Below are positions 54,312-64,000 of a stretch of 64,000 bases of DNA, in pieces. Each line of letters opens with the position of its first letter. Within the stretch, counting starts at the first letter, position 1. The notes beneath the pieces are model-generated. The model saw nothing but the letters and a program-made list of their open reading frames with translations, had not been told where the DNA came from and ran no database searches. A program made the position numbers and the translations under genes. The stretch comes from Mugil cephalus (taxonomy: Eukaryota > Chordata > Actinopteri > Mugiliformes > Mugilidae). The DNA lies in contig NC_061773.1 of the NCBI RefSeq assembly GCF_022458985.1, positions 2,238,001-2,302,000 of the forward strand. The letters are read 5' to 3'.

Positions 54312-54802
54312 TTCCTCAGTGCATTGAAATCAAAAACTGTGTAGTGCAATATCTTTGGAAGTGTTGACACCACACACTGAAAGTATTCAGCAGTGCAGCA
54401 GCACAGAATAAACTCATCACTGTGTTCTTTGGCTAAGTTTGCATTTATATCTCACAAAAAAACTTCCATATCCTCCTAATGTAAAAAAGTAAACTCAGTG
54501 TCTATAATGCTATAACTGAGCATGCAGTGTTTATGTCTCTTGTAGCATAGAAATGAGTTGTACTGATGAGTGTTGCTCCTCCCATTGATTAAGTTTGTGG
54601 CTGTTAAACAGCCTACAGACCTCCTGTCCTGTGGTAGAAATTGGATCATCTGCATCAAATGTGAGCACGGCACTGATTACAAGTTTAGAAATAATTTCCT
54701 AAAAAAAATAAAATAAAACCCTGAATTCATTCCCTTTTTCATCATCACTATATAAAAAGCTTCTCTCCACCCCAGACAGAAAGATATGGGCGTGTGCAGG
54801 CT

Positions 54803-57800
54803 CTAGTGGTAGCCCTTAGGGACAATTGGGTCTCCATACATGCAGTCCTCCTCCAAAGCCAGGTTGTAATGGCTACCGCTACCTCCCTTGTAGGCGCTGG
54901 TCACGATCCTGAGCCAGCCTTTCTCACCCTGAGGAAATGGGAGAAATAAACCGTCTGAGTGGGTTTCATAACATTCTATCGAAGAGTGATTGAGAAAAAT
55001 AATATGAATCAATAATAAAAAGCTTCTGGCCATATTTTGGAATTTATTAATGTAAATGTCACTGCAGTTTATATTTTGGGCTACTTATCTAGGAACTATT
55101 ACTCTCAAAGCTTATTAAGTGTTACTATTTAGCATTAGTGTGGAATAATTTATATTTGACCTTAAGGTTTTTAGGTCCTTAAAACCGTTTACTTATATAA
55201 GCGGATTTCATTCTGTGAGGTACTTTTGTAAATGAAACTCACAGAAGTGGGACAAATCTACATGAAAGCAGGATGTTAAATTTCACTGCCACTTTTAATG
55301 AAGTGACTTTTTTTGATTTGATGAGGACTCACCCACGGCTCTCCCCAGGAGTTGCGAACGATCCAGTATTCAACGCCGTTTTCCACTCCCCATCCTGCCA
55401 CTGACACGATGTGGTTGATGAAAGCCTCGTCCTGGTATTCAGAGTAGACACCTCCAGTGTACGCATCCAGCTTATCTGTAGCCATGATCCCACAGCTGAA
55501 GAAAACAAACACCACAGGTTACTTCCACTCTCTGGATAAAGGTGTTCACTGGTCAAGTGCATACACTGTTGAGTAATGCAATGATATTTACACAACAGAT
55601 ACCAGTGAGATGTGGAGGCAAGCGTGGCTCAATATCTGCTTTAAGACAAAGGGATGTAAAAGAAATTTTGAGAAAACTTTTTTCCCTCCACTATACCCAC
55701 ATTAATGTTTTTAGCTCCTACATAAGACACTTGTCCCCTGTAACTTTTCATCTTTCATCCATCAAGTAAGTCAAGGTGATGGCAGGTGGTTACCCTTATA
55801 TTAAATGTCAAAACATCAACAGAAAGATGATCAGGTCACAGCAGCTACTTTTTCCTTTCATTTTAAAAAAGAAAAGTCACATTACCACTTGTGTTTGATG
55901 GTATAAACTAACAGCGGGTTTACTGTTTCACTTCAACCTCTAATTTTGCTCTTCCGCTTCAAATGTGTCTGACTTTCCAGCCAACAGAAACATAGCGTTG
56001 AATGAAGAAGTTATTATTCTAGCTGGTTTCTGTACTGTACTTATTACAGTAAATTAGTTTCGCGCTGCCAGACCACAAACTGCAGTATCACACTGATATA
56101 TATAGTTTGCTGTTTGAGATATTTATTACCCCCAATGGGGGCATTTTGTAGAACAGAAATCTAGTGTGACCACACCTTAAAGAGCAAGCAAACATTCATT
56201 CATTCACTACACTTTTACTTTTACTTTAAGTTTCTCCGTGTGCTCGAGTGCAGATGGTTTGTGGGAGGCAGGAGGAGGAAGGATTCGCTCAACTCATCCG
56301 GCCACAGACAGACATGAACCATCAGCATTTGTGACCAAACAAAGCTGTTGTGGTCTGTGTCAGTTTGACTTGTAGCTGCATTTCTGGGGAGGTGCACACC
56401 ACACCACATCACGCCTGATGCAGTGGCATATGTCACGCGTGTGACTGTAGTTTATATCTCCTGCACGATGTAACATCTTCATTGTCATTGGATGAGTTTG
56501 CATGTCCATGGAAAAGTAAGCCATGTTCATGGTGGAATTGTAATTAAATTAAATTAATACTTAAAGAAAGCAAGATGACTCATCATGTGGTCAAGAAAAA
56601 GAAAGAAAAGAAAAATGTTGCAAACCTGATCGGTCCTCTAGCGTAAATCTCTGCCATCATCTTCTCTCTCCCATTAACGGATCCATAATCTCCCACTTTC
56701 CATAGAGTGAAGTTGCTGACAATATTGCACACTCCGAAGGTGGTGCAGGTGCCACACTGGTTGAAGGGCTTGCATTCTTTAGAGAGAGAAAGAAAACGTG
56801 TACAGGTCAGACTGTGTTATGTGATCCTAACCCTCGTGAACACTGACACTTACCCTGGTCTTTAGCCTGGTAGTTGTTGCACGTCTCATCAGGGATGCCG
56901 TGTGTGTTGGCGTACTCCCAAACTCCGGTATGATCTCCTCCATGGCAGGAGCCTGCATTACCGCAGTCAATCACATGCTGGACAGAGAGGTAGGCCGATG
57001 GCCACGCTCCTTTCCGCTTGATGTTGATGCGATCTTAAACAGAAAACAGATTTGACTTCATACCAGAAATAAAAACCACAGAGATCAGTTTCTGTTCATC
57101 AAAGCAAATGTCAAGCAATGATCTCGTGGTCCATGTCAACACTGAACCACAATGATTTGGCATGTTTCTAAATGATGACACAATACTTGTAGTCATACCT
57201 GCCATGGCACTGGTGCTGCCATGTGCCCAGCATGAGCCACAGTACTGGGGAATGTGCTGGTTGCGAGTCGTGCTGACGTAGTTGATGCCTTTGATGTTCC
57301 TCCAGTCCCACTCCTTGGGCAGGTCAGCAATGTTCAAATACTCATGAGGACGAGGCACGGTCCTTATGGAAAACATTTTTTCAATTAGATTCATTGCCAG
57401 TGAAAATACTTGATATTTGATGCCATAGACATTTCAAGTACTGCATACACCGATCAGGCATAACATTATGGTCACTTTCCTAATATTGTGTAGGTCTCCC
57501 TTGTGTATCCAAACCAGTCTTTGGTTGAAGGGGCCTCTGTGGATCATCCACATCTGTGATACTCGATCAGTTTGGTATCTAGTGAATTTGGAGGCCAGGT
57601 CAACACCTTGTGCTGTTCTTCTTCTTGTTTGTTTGTTTTTTTTTTAGTTGCTCCGTTTTTGGCTGCATCCTGCTGGGGATGACTGAATGAATGAATACCA
57701 GGTCCAAATATTTCCCAGCAGAACACTGAATTGTCACAAGACAGTTGATGTTATTTACATCTCCTGTTAGTGGTTTTAATGTTGTGGTAAATCGATGTAT

Positions 57801-57958
57801 AAAGATAGTGCAAAGATCATTTTCTCACCCTTGTTTCATTTCTCTTTTTAAAAAAAAAAAAAAAAAAATCTCTAATCTTCCAGACATACACAGAAAAGGA
57901 AGTGTGAAAACTATTTATTCTCTGTGACACGAGATGTTACACAGGGAATTTTTTTCAC

Positions 57959-57997
<39 letters not shown>

Positions 57998-58572
57998 CAT
58001 CCATCCATCCATCTGCTCCTGCCAGTGCTCCAGTCATATTTCCAACACAGTTTTGATTGTAAATCAGTCTTTTGGTTTGACATGTCAGCTGCAGGTAAAT
58101 TACAAAACTGTCAACTGTTTCCTCAACCTATGACTCAGCAAATCACATGATTTGCTGTAAAAGCTGAAGAGACATTTTCATTGTTCTCTGTCTGTTTACT
58201 GATTTGTTTTATGCTCACAATAACAAAAACAATACGGAAACTGGTAAATTTAAGGGTATTTTCGCCTCGACGTCTACTTTAGTCGCGTTTCCCATTTCTT
58301 GTGTAAACCAGCTTCGTCAATTTAGCCTCGAGGTACTTTCTGATTCGCTGGTTGCGGCTAACGTTTGCCACGCAGCTAATTCCTGCGACTAATTTAAACT
58401 TCTCCGTAATTTACAAGCTAACTTCGTGGATTTGTCCAATTTACCTCACTCCGACGCCGTCTTTCCTCGGTTTGCGAACATAACAAGGCTCCTTCGGGTT
58501 GAAAAAAACTCCGGCAGACACAACGGACAGCACGACCGAAAACAGGAGGACAACCACGGCGGTCCGAGCCAT
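54803..58572 (-). CDS. ctsz: Cathepsin Z (cathepsin X), 6 exons
   Basis: Exons in gene order: 58572-58445, 57362-57199, 57033-56854, 56776-56626, 55495-55333, 54928-54803. They give 912 nt and 303 aa, the same length as human, with all phases consistent. This is a lysosomal papain-family (C1A) cysteine carboxypeptidase that removes single C-terminal residues. It has a signal peptide (about residues 1-20, [20 protein letters not shown]) and a very short propeptide with its single Cys (about 30). The mature enzyme starts near DLPKEWDWR. The catalytic residues are C87 (in CGSCWAH), H236 ([11 protein letters not shown]) and N256 (RNSWGEPW). The HIP mini-loop unique to cathepsin X ([12 protein letters not shown]) is intact. 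Two small differences from human are the lack of RGD in the propeptide and five extra C-terminal residues (PKGYH). The start is the first ATG opening a signal peptide. Intron 1 (1.08 kb) holds a Tc1-like copy and a (CTAT)n tract. Confidence 0.97.
57448..57797 (-). mobile_element. Tc1-like non-autonomous element, internally deleted, both ends present
   Basis: Flanked by TA on both sides. The left end is CACCGATCAGGCATAACATT; the right end, reverse-complemented, continues CCACAACATTAAAACCACTA. It has the same blocks as the 21716 copy but in the opposite orientation and shorter (350 versus 528 bp), in ctsz intron 1. A poly-T run near 57635 interrupts it. Confidence 0.8.
57957..58011. repeat. (CTAT)n then (CCAT)n microsatellite
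   Basis: About ten CTAT units and four CCAT units in ctsz intron 1. Confidence 0.97.
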
Positions 58573-58681
58573 CTCTGGCAGCGAGCAGGGCTTCACTCAG
58601 TGGGAAGAAGACAGGAGATGTGACCGCTGCTGTTGTCCGGAGCAGAGGAGGACTAGATACTGGTAGACTGCCTACTTACCT

Positions 58682-58763
58682 ACCAATCACCGGGACCGAG
58701 AGCGACCACAGTCACATGACCACGAAACAACAACCCACGTGATGTACAAGGAAGTCACATGTC
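58682..58763 (-). promoter_or_regulatory. ctsz: Probable ctsz promoter with CLEAR/E-box-like motifs
   Basis: Upstream of the ctsz start (58572, minus strand) lie a CCAAT-type site (ACCAATCAC, 58682) and GTCACATGAC (58711-58720), one base from the CLEAR consensus GTCACGTGAC. A perfect CACGTG E-box follows at 58736-58741, and GTCACATGTC at 58754-58763. CLEAR and M-box sites are bound by TFEB/TFE3/MITF and are known to control lysosomal genes, which fits a lysosomal protease. No TATA box is seen. Confidence 0.55.
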
Positions 58764-59186
58764 AGTCACTCGACTAACTTGTCACACATTGAAGGTTTAA
58801 ATTAGGGTGACGTTTTGGATGACATATCGCCCGACTACAGCTGACCCCGAAAAAGTCTCCGATTTTTGCGTTTTATGAGTGAGAAAAATGTCTGTATGAC
58901 TACAAAACATCTAGATTAGTCTGATAGCCAAAAAGCTCATTTTCAGTCGAAGCATCTTCTTCCTGTCGTTAATTTTTGTATCCACACCCCGTCTTGTACA
59001 CTTACATTACTCTGTGTTGTTTGGAGTGTCCTTTTATCTTTATGGTGTAAAGGTAGCAAGGGTAACTGATTAACCAGTGCCAGATGAGAGTAATAGCACC
59101 ATGTGGCTAGACAGCCATTGTATTAGGTCAGTAATTCTAAAGGTGTTGAGTGCTTATGTTTACGCAATCTCATCTCACCTTCTACT

Positions 59187-59365
59187 ACCTCTTATCCTCA
59201 CTAGGGTTGTGGGGGTTGGAGCCTGTCCCAGCTGGCATTGGGAGGCGGGGTACATCCTGGACAGGTCATCAGCCTATCACAGGGCTAACACTGAGACAAA
59301 CAACCATTCACACTCACATGCACACCTAGGGTCAATTTAGGGTCACCAATCAGCCTAATGAGCTA
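59187..59365 (+). repeat. Common teleost interspersed repeat (SINE-like)
   Basis: CTTATCCTCACTAGGGTTGT is followed by GGAGCCTGTCCCAGCTGGC, GGCGGGGTACATCCTGGACA, ACAAACAACCATTCACACTC and GGGTCACCAATCAGCCTAA. This block order is very widespread in fish genomes by recollection. No coding potential. Confidence 0.65.
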
Positions 59366-60404
59366 AGAAAGCTTATGCAATCACATTATATATTTTTAAT
59401 TACTTTCTATTACTTTGTATAAATAAGTTTACATTTTGACAATTAGTTTCTTCATAATTTTACATTTGTAGAAAACTAATTATAGATTATTAAATCAATA
59501 CAAGGAGGAAACATCCAAGGTGAATAGTTCTTAAAAAAAACTTAATACAGAATGCACACTGTTCTATTGATGATAGCTAAAGATCAGAACATCCATGGTG
59601 CTGGTGGCATTTGAATGACAAAAGGCCAGTTCAGGGGAAAAAAAACTTTTTGTGATTGTGATTGGTCAGTTATTGATTTTTTTTTTTGTAAATTACTGAG
59701 AATACAAAACACAGAGACTGGAAAATGAAATCAAAGTGCACTTTTCTCTCCTGGTTTTAAATTGCAGATCTCTGTTGAAAGAGCATTTGACTGAACACAG
59801 TATATAGATGGCACCGCCTTTATTGAAGGACAACGTGATTGTCACAAGGGTGATGAAACATCTTGTTTGTGCTGAAACCTGACTAATACTTAACTTTACC
59901 GTTAACATATCGTATACTGACAAAGCATGTCCTCATCTTTCTGTGGAAGGGTTTAAAAACACACTAAGCACTTTGTTTGGTCCAGAGATTACACAGTCCA
60001 TCTTTACACAGGATGATTACAAAGTACAGAGGTTTCCAAGTACAAACCTGGCTTTACTCATCTTGATCCAGTATTTTTTTCCACAATTTCTCATACATGT
60101 AGCATAACTCTTGATTTGCATAAAACGCCTTACAACAACAACAATTCCTGCTGATGAGGTGGATATTTAAGCAAAAATTATGAAGGTAAAAATAGACTGT
60201 AAAATAATTTTACAAAACATTAGATAAATCATTGCTGAAATGAATCGGTCTTCAAGATAAACCACATACTTTTCTCAGATTGTACATAATATGCATCTTC
60301 GTTGAAAGCAGCTGAATAATAGAGAAGCTGTGGAGGGGTTCAGTACCAAGTAAGGAGGACATGTGAGGACCTGTGCTTGATCATAATCATTCATACCACG
60401 TATG

Positions 60405-60410
60405 TTTATT
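60405..60410 (-). terminator. npepl1: Candidate npepl1 polyadenylation signal
   Basis: Plus-strand TTTATT equals minus-strand AATAAA, about 130 bp after the stop codon. Longer 3' UTRs are possible. Confidence 0.5.
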
Positions 60411-60539
60411 CATTTATATCAAATTTAACACAGAACAGTGAATCAGTTTCAAACGTTAACTCTTGACTGTACGAGCATTTGCTTTAACGGTCTGGGTGAG
60501 TGGAGGCAGCAGAGGAGTCAAGGAGAGATCCACTGTGTT

Positions 60540-63500
60540 CTACACCAGTCTTCGTCTTTTGCAGTCGCGCTCCATGTGGTCTTGGGACACAGTAGTGGGG
60601 GCACCTAAGGGTGACACTTGGTTCAGCATGGAGTCATCTGATGCCTGACCAAACAGGGCCATAAGCAGAGCTACACCAAATCCTGTAGCACGCTCTCCCT
60701 GCAAAGACAAAAAAATGAAATGCATCGTAAGTCTATATTGTCATTAACTTATTCTGCAATTATCTTTTTCTTTCCAAGACTAAAACTCATTAGATAAAAA
60801 GTCAAATCATTATAAAGGCATTGTGAGCTCAATCACAAGACCACAACAGTGTCAGGAAAACACCTGCAGGAAATTTAGAAAAATATGAGAAAGCAGATGT
60901 AACAGAGCTCTCCACTGTCACACATGGTTATATTAGACAACAGCTGAGTATCATGGTGAAATTAATGAGGAAGTACAATAAATAACCGAAACTAGATTCT
61001 CGGAAGACAAAGTCAAAATATATTTACCGACTTTCCCTGCACAGCATGGAACTTCTGTGACAACTACGCAGGATTAAATTTCGGACATTACAATATCTTT
61101 TGTAGTGTCCAAAATGATTGTGGAGGCTACACTTTATTTATTTATTATTTACCGTCAATCATTCGCTTCAAGTTCTGCATGTACAATTCCTCCTCTTTGG
61201 ATAGTTTGCCTTGGTATATGCTTCAGCATCAACCCAGGCCCTGTACAGACCCTAACGCCATATCCTGATGTGCACCTCCCCAGAAATGTAATTACGCATC
61301 ATGGCAACACAGACTGCACAGCGGTAAATTGTCCACTTGGTAGTAGCCTGTTTCTGCTTTAATATGTCTGGTTGCTTCTCTGCAATCTCTGCAATTTTTG
61401 AATTGATTGTTTTGGATCAATAAAGATGAAAGTCTTAGTTGCCATTGTTGAAAGTGAAGCCAGAAGTAGAGACAAAAATTAACCCGACTAGCAAAATAGA
61501 CTACTGATTAGACTAGTGTTTGGATGGTGTTTTTACAGAGCTCAATGTGTTTTTAAAATATGAGTTTATTTAACATGATCAATGACCCTCTGACTTAAAG
61601 TCTTGCAATCAAGCCAATACATTTTATCCACGTCTTTATGGGATTGAGAATCATAAAGATGTGGATAAAATGTATCGACCTGATTGCAAGACTTTGAGTC
61701 AGAGGGTTTGGAGCCCCCTAGTGATCATTAGTGGAACTCAGCCACTTCCATATTGGCTTCAGTTTTCATTTTATTTTTACAAGATATTTATAAAGTTATA
61801 CTATGATCAAAAGTCATTGATCATGTTAGATGAACTCATATTTTAAAAACACATTGAACTCTGTAAAAACACCATCCAAACTCTAGTCTAATCAGTAGTC
61901 TATTTTGCAAGTCGGGTTAATTTTTGTCTCTACTTCTGGCTTCACTTTCATCTTCTTTTAATTCCATCTCCAAGTAGGTACCAGGCCTTAAAGAGTGGCC
62001 AGTTTGAAGGTGTGCCAGGCTTGCGCTCTGGTCTGGAGTGATCGACAAGCCTAATTTGCTCCAGGACAGAATTCACAGCACACTTTGCATATATCAAGCC
62101 TCAGCTACTCACAGCATGAACAGGAGAGGCAATGTCAACATGGACCCAGACACCAGGCCAGTCAAAGCCCAAGTGGGAACCAATAAAGAGGCCGGCACAG
62201 GAGCTCTGGGCGTTCTCCCGGTCCTGTCAAGGTAATGAAAAGATGTTAAACCCAAAATTAATTCCTACAAATATTCTGCTTGAAACAGTAACACAATGCA
62301 TAGTTTTACGTACAGTACAAATCTATTACATATTACAATGAGGCTCAAATGAGCAAAATATATATTTATTGACACAGAAGTTTGCATTATGGTTCAGTCG
62401 CCTAATTGTAATTTGGGTCTGGAGACTTTTAAACATGTCAAAAACATTCTTTAACAGATCCCTAACATTTCTTAATACTCTGCAGTGTCCTACTGGTGAC
62501 TATTTTTAAATCAGGCAGTTTAAATCTACATTCATCAAGGAATTATTCTTCCAGATAGTAGGGCTGGACGATTATGGAAAAAATAATAATCACTGTTATT
62601 TTGATTGATATTGAAATCACAATTAAAAAACAAGATTATTCATTGATTGCAAAAAAAAGTATTTATTGAACCACCAAAACTCAACTTTAAATATAACTTT
62701 TTATAGCATAAATGTAACAGCCTCCGTTATCTGCCGCTGTCGCCAGGAGCCGGTGGGATATGGACTGCTCCACATCCGACAATTTGAATCCAAAATCTCT
62801 TCAGATGACCGAAGTTGTCCTACCTTTCTTTTCGACTAAAGGCTCAGGCTGGCTTTCTGCCATATTGTCAACTACTCGTTCCACAACTGATCCACACACG
62901 TCACACGCTTGCTGCAGCTGCACGTGACAGAGGTGCGTTCACGGTGCTTTTACAGCGCACGAACTTGCAAACACCCCGCATGGCACATCAATCATTTTCT
63001 TCCATTACAGTGTTTTTACAATCGTGAGAAGCCGTGATCCAAATTCGATTAATTGTCCAGCCCTACCAGGTCCCAGAATTAAGTGTGTCCAAGTACAGTG
63101 CTCTACTGGCATAAAGTCACTTGCAAAATTTTAATTTTAAGGGGATTTTATGGGGAAAGCAAATAACAATCAAAGAAGTACTTGCAACAAAGGCAGACAT
63201 ACTAATATAAACTGAAATTTATATTAATGTGTACCTGAACACACTGCAAGGACTACAGAGTAACCCTAACTCTAGCACAGCTTAAGCATTTCTCACATTA
63301 ATTCCTTAAAATCCTTTAAAGGTAAGAGTCTTCTGTGTGCTCTCTGGACTTTCATCACTTCCTTCTTCTTCTCCTGAGAAATCTCTAACTTATTCTACTG
63401 CAACATGCTGGTGTGAAAGTGCTGCTGGATCTCTGCTTTAATAACTTATTACTATTGTAATGTTTTTATGACTGTGTTTGTTGTTTGTTTACACATAGTC

Positions 63501-64000
63501 TGTCTCACGTCTTGTGTGCAACCATAGTTATCTTTGCTGCTGCCTGTTTTGGCCAGGACTCTGTTACAAAAGGGATTTTTGAGATTAACAAGGTCCATCC
63601 TGGTTAAATACAGGATATTGGAGTCACATATCCGTCCATTTCCAAATCTTTGAGGATTTTGAAGTTTTGTCACTTACAGCCACAGAGTTCTTCATGTCTG
63701 CCATGGCAGAGGTGAACTCACTGAAGTGCAGTTCGGGGCAGTAGACCAGAGGATGAGCCAGATCTCCACTGCTGCGGCCTGCGCGAACACACGCTACCTC
63801 CCACTGCTCACTGTTGGTCATCACAGCCGCATGGTGCTTTCCTGTGGAAATTCCCTGAACAGAAAACACATTTTAGTTGACAGCACAACATCGTTTAATT
63901 CTGTATCTATTCATCTGTGAAGTTATGGTGGTTGGCTTAAAAACAGTCATGCACCTGTGCCCCTGTAAGTGTGGCCATATCTAGGATAATATCAGCAGAC
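60540..64000 (-). CDS. npepl1: Probable aminopeptidase NPEPL1, C-terminal part (last four exons)
   Basis: Exons in gene order: 64000-63955 (open at the window edge), 63854-63678, 62223-62113, 60698-60540. They give 163 C-terminal residues with consistent phases. The product is an M17 (leucyl aminopeptidase) family metallopeptidase of poorly known substrate. The first visible exon encodes DMATLTGAQ, a conserved part of the M17 active-site region. The next gives STGKHHAAVMTN and HPLVYCPELHFSEFTSAMAD. The third gives CAGLFIGSHLGFDWPGVWVH. The last gives GERATGFGVALLMALFG and the conserved basic end KRRRLV. This matches the human C-terminus nearly residue for residue. The main metal ligands (an NTDAEGR-type motif) would lie just upstream, outside the window. 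The last two introns hold a nested palindrome and a hAT-type element. Confidence 0.95.
61449..61950. mobile_element. Nested palindrome / inverted pair of a repeat
   Basis: Outer arms 61449-61585 and 61814-61950 (137 bp each) are reverse complements with about 5 mismatches. Inner arms 61586-61640 and 61652-61706 (55 bp each) also match with about 5 mismatches, around an 11-bp centre. A 107-bp segment (61707-61813) exists only on the right. The whole is therefore an inverted pair of one element of about 299 bp, with a 107-bp deletion in the left copy. It lies in the last npepl1 intron. Confidence 0.85.
62559..63065. mobile_element. hAT-type non-autonomous element
   Basis: It is 507 bp with ends TAGGGCTGGACGATTA and, reverse-complemented, TAGGGCTGGACAATTA, so 15 of 16 terminal bases match. 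Candidate 8-bp flanking duplications, CCAGATAG and CCAGGTCC, agree in only 5 positions, suggesting age or coincidence. It has no transposase frame. It lies in npepl1 intron 62224-63677. Confidence 0.75.

Larger units (their letters stand above)
53674..54802. other. Convergent nelfcd / ctsz 3' ends
   Basis: The nelfcd AATAAA is at 53971-53976. On the opposite strand, ctsz signals (TTTATT on the plus strand) are at 54182, 54261 and 54306. The two transcripts therefore probably end within about 200-350 bp of each other with no gene between. Confidence 0.6.
58764..60539. other. Intergenic DNA between ctsz and npepl1 3' end
   Basis: No gene is recognised. It includes one interspersed repeat (59187-59365), and the npepl1 3' UTR occupies its right side. 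The remainder is AT-rich with only short random frames. Confidence 0.55.

Noticed and set aside
57035-57394. 119-codon minus-strand frame as an independent gene
   Set aside because: It is ctsz exon 2 extended into both introns.
61105-61362. Open frame with a SINPGPV motif, reminiscent of LINE ORF2 starts
   Set aside because: The motif is too short and no reverse transcriptase or endonuclease sequence follows; a possible LINE-like tail (GGATCAATAAAGATG) at about 61410 is noted but not enough for a call.

Overview
The window looks like nuclear DNA of a teleost fish. It holds seven intron-containing vertebrate genes with small GT-AG introns (about 80 bp to 3.6 kb). Between and inside them are typical fish repeats: Tc1-like remnants, a hAT-type miniature element, LINE 3' tails, and AT, CA and GATA microsatellites. 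Six genes are complete and one runs off the right edge. All were recognised by comparing translated exons with remembered human proteins; no database search was possible.

Layout. 1-3282: repeat-rich upstream DNA with no gene recognised. 3354-12504 (+): inava, 9 coding exons, 618 aa. 16911-22486 (+): adipor1, 7 coding exons, 377 aa, with a probable non-coding first exon near 14.8 kb. 25929-26959 (+): rabif, 2 exons, 129 aa. 29863-44870 (+): kdm5b, 27 exons, about 1502 aa. 47272-53673 (+): nelfcd, 15 exons, 579 aa. 54803-58572 (-): ctsz, 6 exons, 303 aa. 60540-64000 (-): the last four exons of npepl1; its 5' part lies beyond the window.

The genes do not form an operon or shared pathway. They cover cell-junction and innate immune signalling (inava), adiponectin sensing (adipor1), Rab GTPase chaperoning (rabif), H3K4 demethylation (kdm5b), RNA polymerase II pausing (nelfcd), lysosomal proteolysis (ctsz) and aminopeptidase activity (npepl1). 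The arrangement is informative: the first four have human counterparts on 1q32, the last three on 20q13. The join lies between kdm5b and nelfcd, and the klhl12 gene that separates adipor1 from rabif in human is missing here.

I found no new biochemical system. The points most worth following are: a 502-bp nested palindrome inside the last npepl1 intron; CLEAR/E-box-like motifs clustered upstream of the lysosomal gene ctsz; a splice-phase puzzle between kdm5b exons 23 and 24; dispersed copies of one Tc1-like non-autonomous family with TA-flanked ends; a 40-bp-arm foldback in adipor1; and small lineage differences, such as the missing RGD in the cathepsin Z propeptide.
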